Source: an uncultured Actinomyces sp. (GTDB lineage: Bacteria > Actinomycetota > Actinomycetes > Actinomycetales > Actinomycetaceae). Taken from it: a stretch of 7,045 nt of DNA. Positions 5,166-7,045 of this stretch are shown in pieces (the stretch's first letter is position 1; every line of letters begins with the position of its first letter). The position numbers and the translations under genes are program-made. The DNA is taken from contig CAKAPY010000067.1 of assembly GCA_916719935.1 (NCBI GenBank), positions 1-7,045 on the forward strand, in the 5' to 3' direction. The notes beneath the pieces are model-generated. The model was not told the DNA's origin. It did no database searches and saw only the letters and a list, made by a program, of their open reading frames with translations.

Positions 5166-6818
5166 ATGAATTCACGCTCCCGCCTGATCGTCTCCGTGTT
5201 GATCGTACTTGCGCTTGCCACAAACTTTGGCATCGCATACTACGCGAAGAATGCCATCGATCAGGCTGCCACCAACGCCAACGCAGGCACCTCGAACAAC
5301 CAAAACAAGGTGACGGTTGCACATGCGGCAGACCCGCTTCCCGGCAAGCCCACGAAAGAGCAGTTCTACTCTCAGCCGCTCAATTGGCGACAGTGTGAGG
5401 CCTCGGAAATCACAAGCACCGGGGTGTCTGCACCGCGCGATATCAACAAGTACCAGTGTGCGTCGCTGACTGCACCGCTGGACTGGGAAAACCTCGACGG
5501 GAATCAAATCACCCTTGCGTTAGCGGTCCACCGCGGGGACCAGAGTGAAGGCAAGGCACTTTTCTACAACCTTGGCGGCCCCGGCGGAGCATCGGTGTCC
5601 GCAATTACCTCACAGGTCACCACCTCTTTGGGTACTGGGCTTGTCTTGGCTTTTGACATTGTTGCTCTGGATCCGCGAGGCGTCGGAGCATCAACCCCTG
5701 TCCGTTGCCGAACTGATGAAGAGCGTGACGGTGACGCAGCTGGAACGCGAAACCCGATCGACCCGAACGCAAGTCCCGCAGAAATGATCAAGCTCGCAGA
5801 AGATACTTCTCGAGATCTCGCCAAGGGCTGTCAAGACCTCAGCGGTGACATCTTCAAGCACATCGACACCGTGAACGCGTCGAAGGACTTCGATATGGTT
5901 CGCGCGCTGCTTGGGCAAGAGAAATTCAACTACCTGGGCTACTCCTACGGAACTTTCCTGGGCGCCACCTACGCCGAGCAATTCCCCGGAAACGTTGGTC
6001 ACATGGTGCTCGACGGTGCACTTGACCCCTCGGTGAGCGGTGATGAGCTCTCCGCCATGCAGATGCGTGGCTTTGAGGCTTCCCTGCGTCATTGGGTGGA
6101 GGATTGCCAGGCAGCACGTAACTGTCCGCTCAAGGGCGATGTAGATGCCGGCATGAAGCAGATGAAGAACTTCTTCGACCGCCTGTACAACTCACCGCTC
6201 CAAACCTCAGATCCGAATCGCCCGCTCACTCACGACCTCGCAATGAGCGCTGTCGTGGGGCTGCTGTACTCGACGCAGACGTATTCAATTCTCACGCAGG
6301 GAATGCAGCAAGCACTGAACTCAGAGGACGGCTCGACGCTGCTCTATGTTGCGGACTTGCTGAGCGAACGCAATAAGGACGGAAGCTACTCATCGAATTC
6401 GATGGATGCGATCGTTGCTATTAACTCCTTGGACTTCGAGCCTGTTGGTAACGCAGCCCAGTGGGAGAAGGACGCGACAGCACTGAAGCAAGAGCTGATG
6501 ATCTTTGGTGATCTGGCCGGCTACACCTCCGCCGGACTTGAAGGCTGGCCGACCAAGCATGCGAAGCGCCACGCAATCAAGGCTGAGGGTGCAGCCCCCA
6601 TCATGGTCGTTGGTACGACTCATGATCCCGCAACCCCCTACGTGATGTCTCAGAATCTGGCGAAGCAGCTGTCGTCGGGCGTGTTGGTGACTTGGGATGG
6701 TTGGAACCACACCGCGTACTCGAAGAACGGAAGCAAGTGTGTGGCGACGGCTGTCGAAGGTTACTTCCTGCGTAATGTCGTTCCCAGTGCCGATCTTCAG
6801 TGTGGGGCTGACTCCTAG
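5166..6818 (+). CDS. Secreted or membrane-anchored alpha/beta-hydrolase, tripeptidyl-aminopeptidase type (S33-like)
   Basis: Predicted serine peptidase of 550 residues that probably removes short peptides from N-termini outside the cytoplasm. A hydrophobic segment (7-26) after two arginines is a signal peptide or signal anchor. A flexible Asn/Ala/Thr-rich stretch follows, with a possible cleavage site after AHA (52-54). There is no lipobox cysteine. The hydrolase core shows CASLTAPLDW (98-107), the oxyanion motif NLGGPGGAS (135-143), DPRGVGAS (169-176) and the nucleophile elbow GYSYG with Ser260. The TAP-like C-terminal part supplies Asp487 (THDPATPY) and His515 (GWNHTAY), completing the triad. 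Eight cysteines (77, 98, 181, 222, 314, 320, 525, 546) suggest disulfides. The family is common in Actinobacteria (Streptomyces Tap/Slp and mycobacterial relatives), and its members include peptidases and esterases, so the exact substrate is open. It begins 20 bases after holB and probably has its own promoter. Confidence 0.88.
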   Translation: MNSRSRLIVSVLIVLALATNFGIAYYAKNAIDQAATNANAGTSNNQNKVTVAHAADPLPGKPTKEQFYSQPLNWRQCEASEITSTGVSAPRDINKYQCASLTAPLDWENLDGNQITLALAVHRGDQSEGKALFYNLGGPGGASVSAITSQVTTSLGTGLVLAFDIVALDPRGVGASTPVRCRTDEERDGDAAGTRNPIDPNASPAEMIKLAEDTSRDLAKGCQDLSGDIFKHIDTVNASKDFDMVRALLGQEKFNYLGYSYGTFLGATYAEQFPGNVGHMVLDGALDPSVSGDELSAMQMRGFEASLRHWVEDCQAARNCPLKGDVDAGMKQMKNFFDRLYNSPLQTSDPNRPLTHDLAMSAVVGLLYSTQTYSILTQGMQQALNSEDGSTLLYVADLLSERNKDGSYSSNSMDAIVAINSLDFEPVGNAAQWEKDATALKQELMIFGDLAGYTSAGLEGWPTKHAKRHAIKAEGAAPIMVVGTTHDPATPYVMSQNLAKQLSSGVLVTWDGWNHTAYSKNGSKCVATAVEGYFLRNVVPSADLQCGADS

Positions 6819-6845
6819 AAGCGGTGATTCTTCAAAGAAGCGCCT

Positions 6846-6899
6846 GGAAATGACTGGGACCGGCTAGGTCCGTAGAGGCTTGTCCTGTCGTCAATTTCC
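6846..6899. other. Foldable element after the hydrolase gene
   Basis: GGAAATGAC (6846-6854) pairs with GTCAATTTCC (6890-6899): nine base pairs with one bulged A. Inside it, GGACC (6857-6861) pairs with GGTCC (6867-6871) around GGCTA, and a weaker AGG/CCT hairpin follows. The whole could fold as a three-way junction. It sits 27 bases after the stop codon and 9 bases before the next -35. No T-run follows, so it is not a classical terminator; a 3'-end stabiliser, a weak terminator or a small RNA are all possible. It lacks tRNA features. Confidence 0.4.
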
Positions 6900-6904
6900 C
6901 CGCT

Positions 6905-6927
6905 GGCCTTGGCAGCTGGGCCTTGGC
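6905..6927 (+). repeat. Direct repeat GGCCTTGGC, two copies 14 bases apart
   Basis: GGCCTTGGC occurs at 6905-6913 and 6919-6927. The first copy overlaps the candidate -35 element and the second lies in the promoter spacer. Repeats of this kind can be operator half-sites for a dimeric regulator, but two copies of nine bases may also be local duplication. Confidence 0.5.
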
Positions 6928-6937
6928 TCGCTAACGT
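6909..6937 (+). promoter_or_regulatory. Strong promoter-like sequence for the last gene
   Basis: TTGGCA (6909-6914, five of six matches to TTGACA) is followed after exactly 17 bases by TAACGT (6932-6937, a TANNNT hexamer), then six bases to the ATG at 6944. This is the best promoter match in the window, and the spacing fits a leaderless transcript starting at the ATG. A GAGG at 6939-6942 is one base from the ATG, too close for a normal ribosome-binding site. Confidence 0.6.
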
Positions 6938-6943
6938 TGAGGT

Positions 6944-7045
6944 ATGGACTTCTTCGGTGATGACGAAACAGAAACCCCCGGTCAGAACACGGATAGTGTT
7001 GAAGCCGACGTGCTCATTGACACCACCATCGAGAATGCCTGGGCC
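6944..7045 (+). CDS. Start of an unidentified protein gene, cut by the window edge
   Basis: An ATG placed six bases after a good -10 element opens a frame that stays open to the end of the window, giving 34 residues. The protein begins MDFFGDDETE and continues with an acidic, Thr- and Asp-rich, probably disordered stretch, then DVLIDTTIENAWA, which looks like the beginning of a folded region. I do not recognise the family. The promoter just upstream suggests it is a separate transcription unit from the hydrolase. The call as a gene rests on the promoter, the start position and the open frame. Confidence 0.6.
   Translation, partial: MDFFGDDETETPGQNTDSVEADVLIDTTIENAWA

Noticed and set aside
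6819..6943. tRNA gene after the hydrolase
   Set aside because: A tRNA gene is plausible in this neighbourhood in some Actinobacteria, but there is no T-loop GGTTCGA-type sequence, no acceptor stem of the right spacing and no anticodon arm.
1..7045. CRISPR arrays, insertion sequences, phage or toxin-antitoxin genes
   Set aside because: No regularly spaced repeats, transposase or integrase motifs, terminal inverted repeats or small toxin-like gene pairs were seen; the region is a conserved housekeeping block.

Overview
The window is a housekeeping replication block from an actinobacterium. Four complete genes lie head to tail on the + strand: topA (DNA topoisomerase I), tmk (thymidylate kinase), holB (DNA polymerase III delta-prime) and a secreted or membrane-anchored alpha/beta-hydrolase of the tripeptidyl-aminopeptidase type. 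A fifth gene of unknown function begins at the right edge. The order topA-tmk-holB-hydrolase, the zinc-finger-free TopA with a Lys/Arg-rich tail, and a HolB with an arginine in its Walker A loop all point to Actinobacteria. The moderate GC content (judged by eye, mid to high fifties per cent) would suit the Actinomycetaceae (Actinomyces, Schaalia, Trueperella and relatives). This placement is an inference from gene content, not a database match.

Layout. Bases 1-358 hold no convincing complete gene. They carry a possible divergent promoter and the start of a minus-strand gene, a perfect DnaA-box sequence at 207-215, and a likely topA promoter and leader with two hairpins. topA fills 359-3082. 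A 75-base gap with a perfect 10-bp inverted repeat separates it from tmk (3158-3901). tmk overlaps holB (3898-5145) by four bases, so these two are almost certainly co-translated. The hydrolase (5166-6818) follows after 20 bases but has its own promoter-like sequence, placed for a leaderless transcript. The 125-base gap after it holds a foldable element, a 9-bp direct repeat and a strong promoter-like sequence with the same leaderless spacing, leading into the truncated last gene.

How the genes fit together. TopA relaxes negative supercoils behind moving polymerases. Tmk makes dTDP for the dTTP pool. HolB is part of the clamp loader that puts the beta clamp on DNA. The first three genes thus serve chromosome replication, and a DnaA-box sequence upstream of topA would fit replication-linked control if it is functional. 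The hydrolase acts outside the cytoplasm, probably on peptides, and is linked by conserved position rather than by pathway.

Nothing here is clearly a new biological system. The observations most worth checking are the DnaA box, the inverted repeat between topA and tmk, the folded element after the hydrolase, and the repeated promoter-to-start spacing that suggests leaderless translation.
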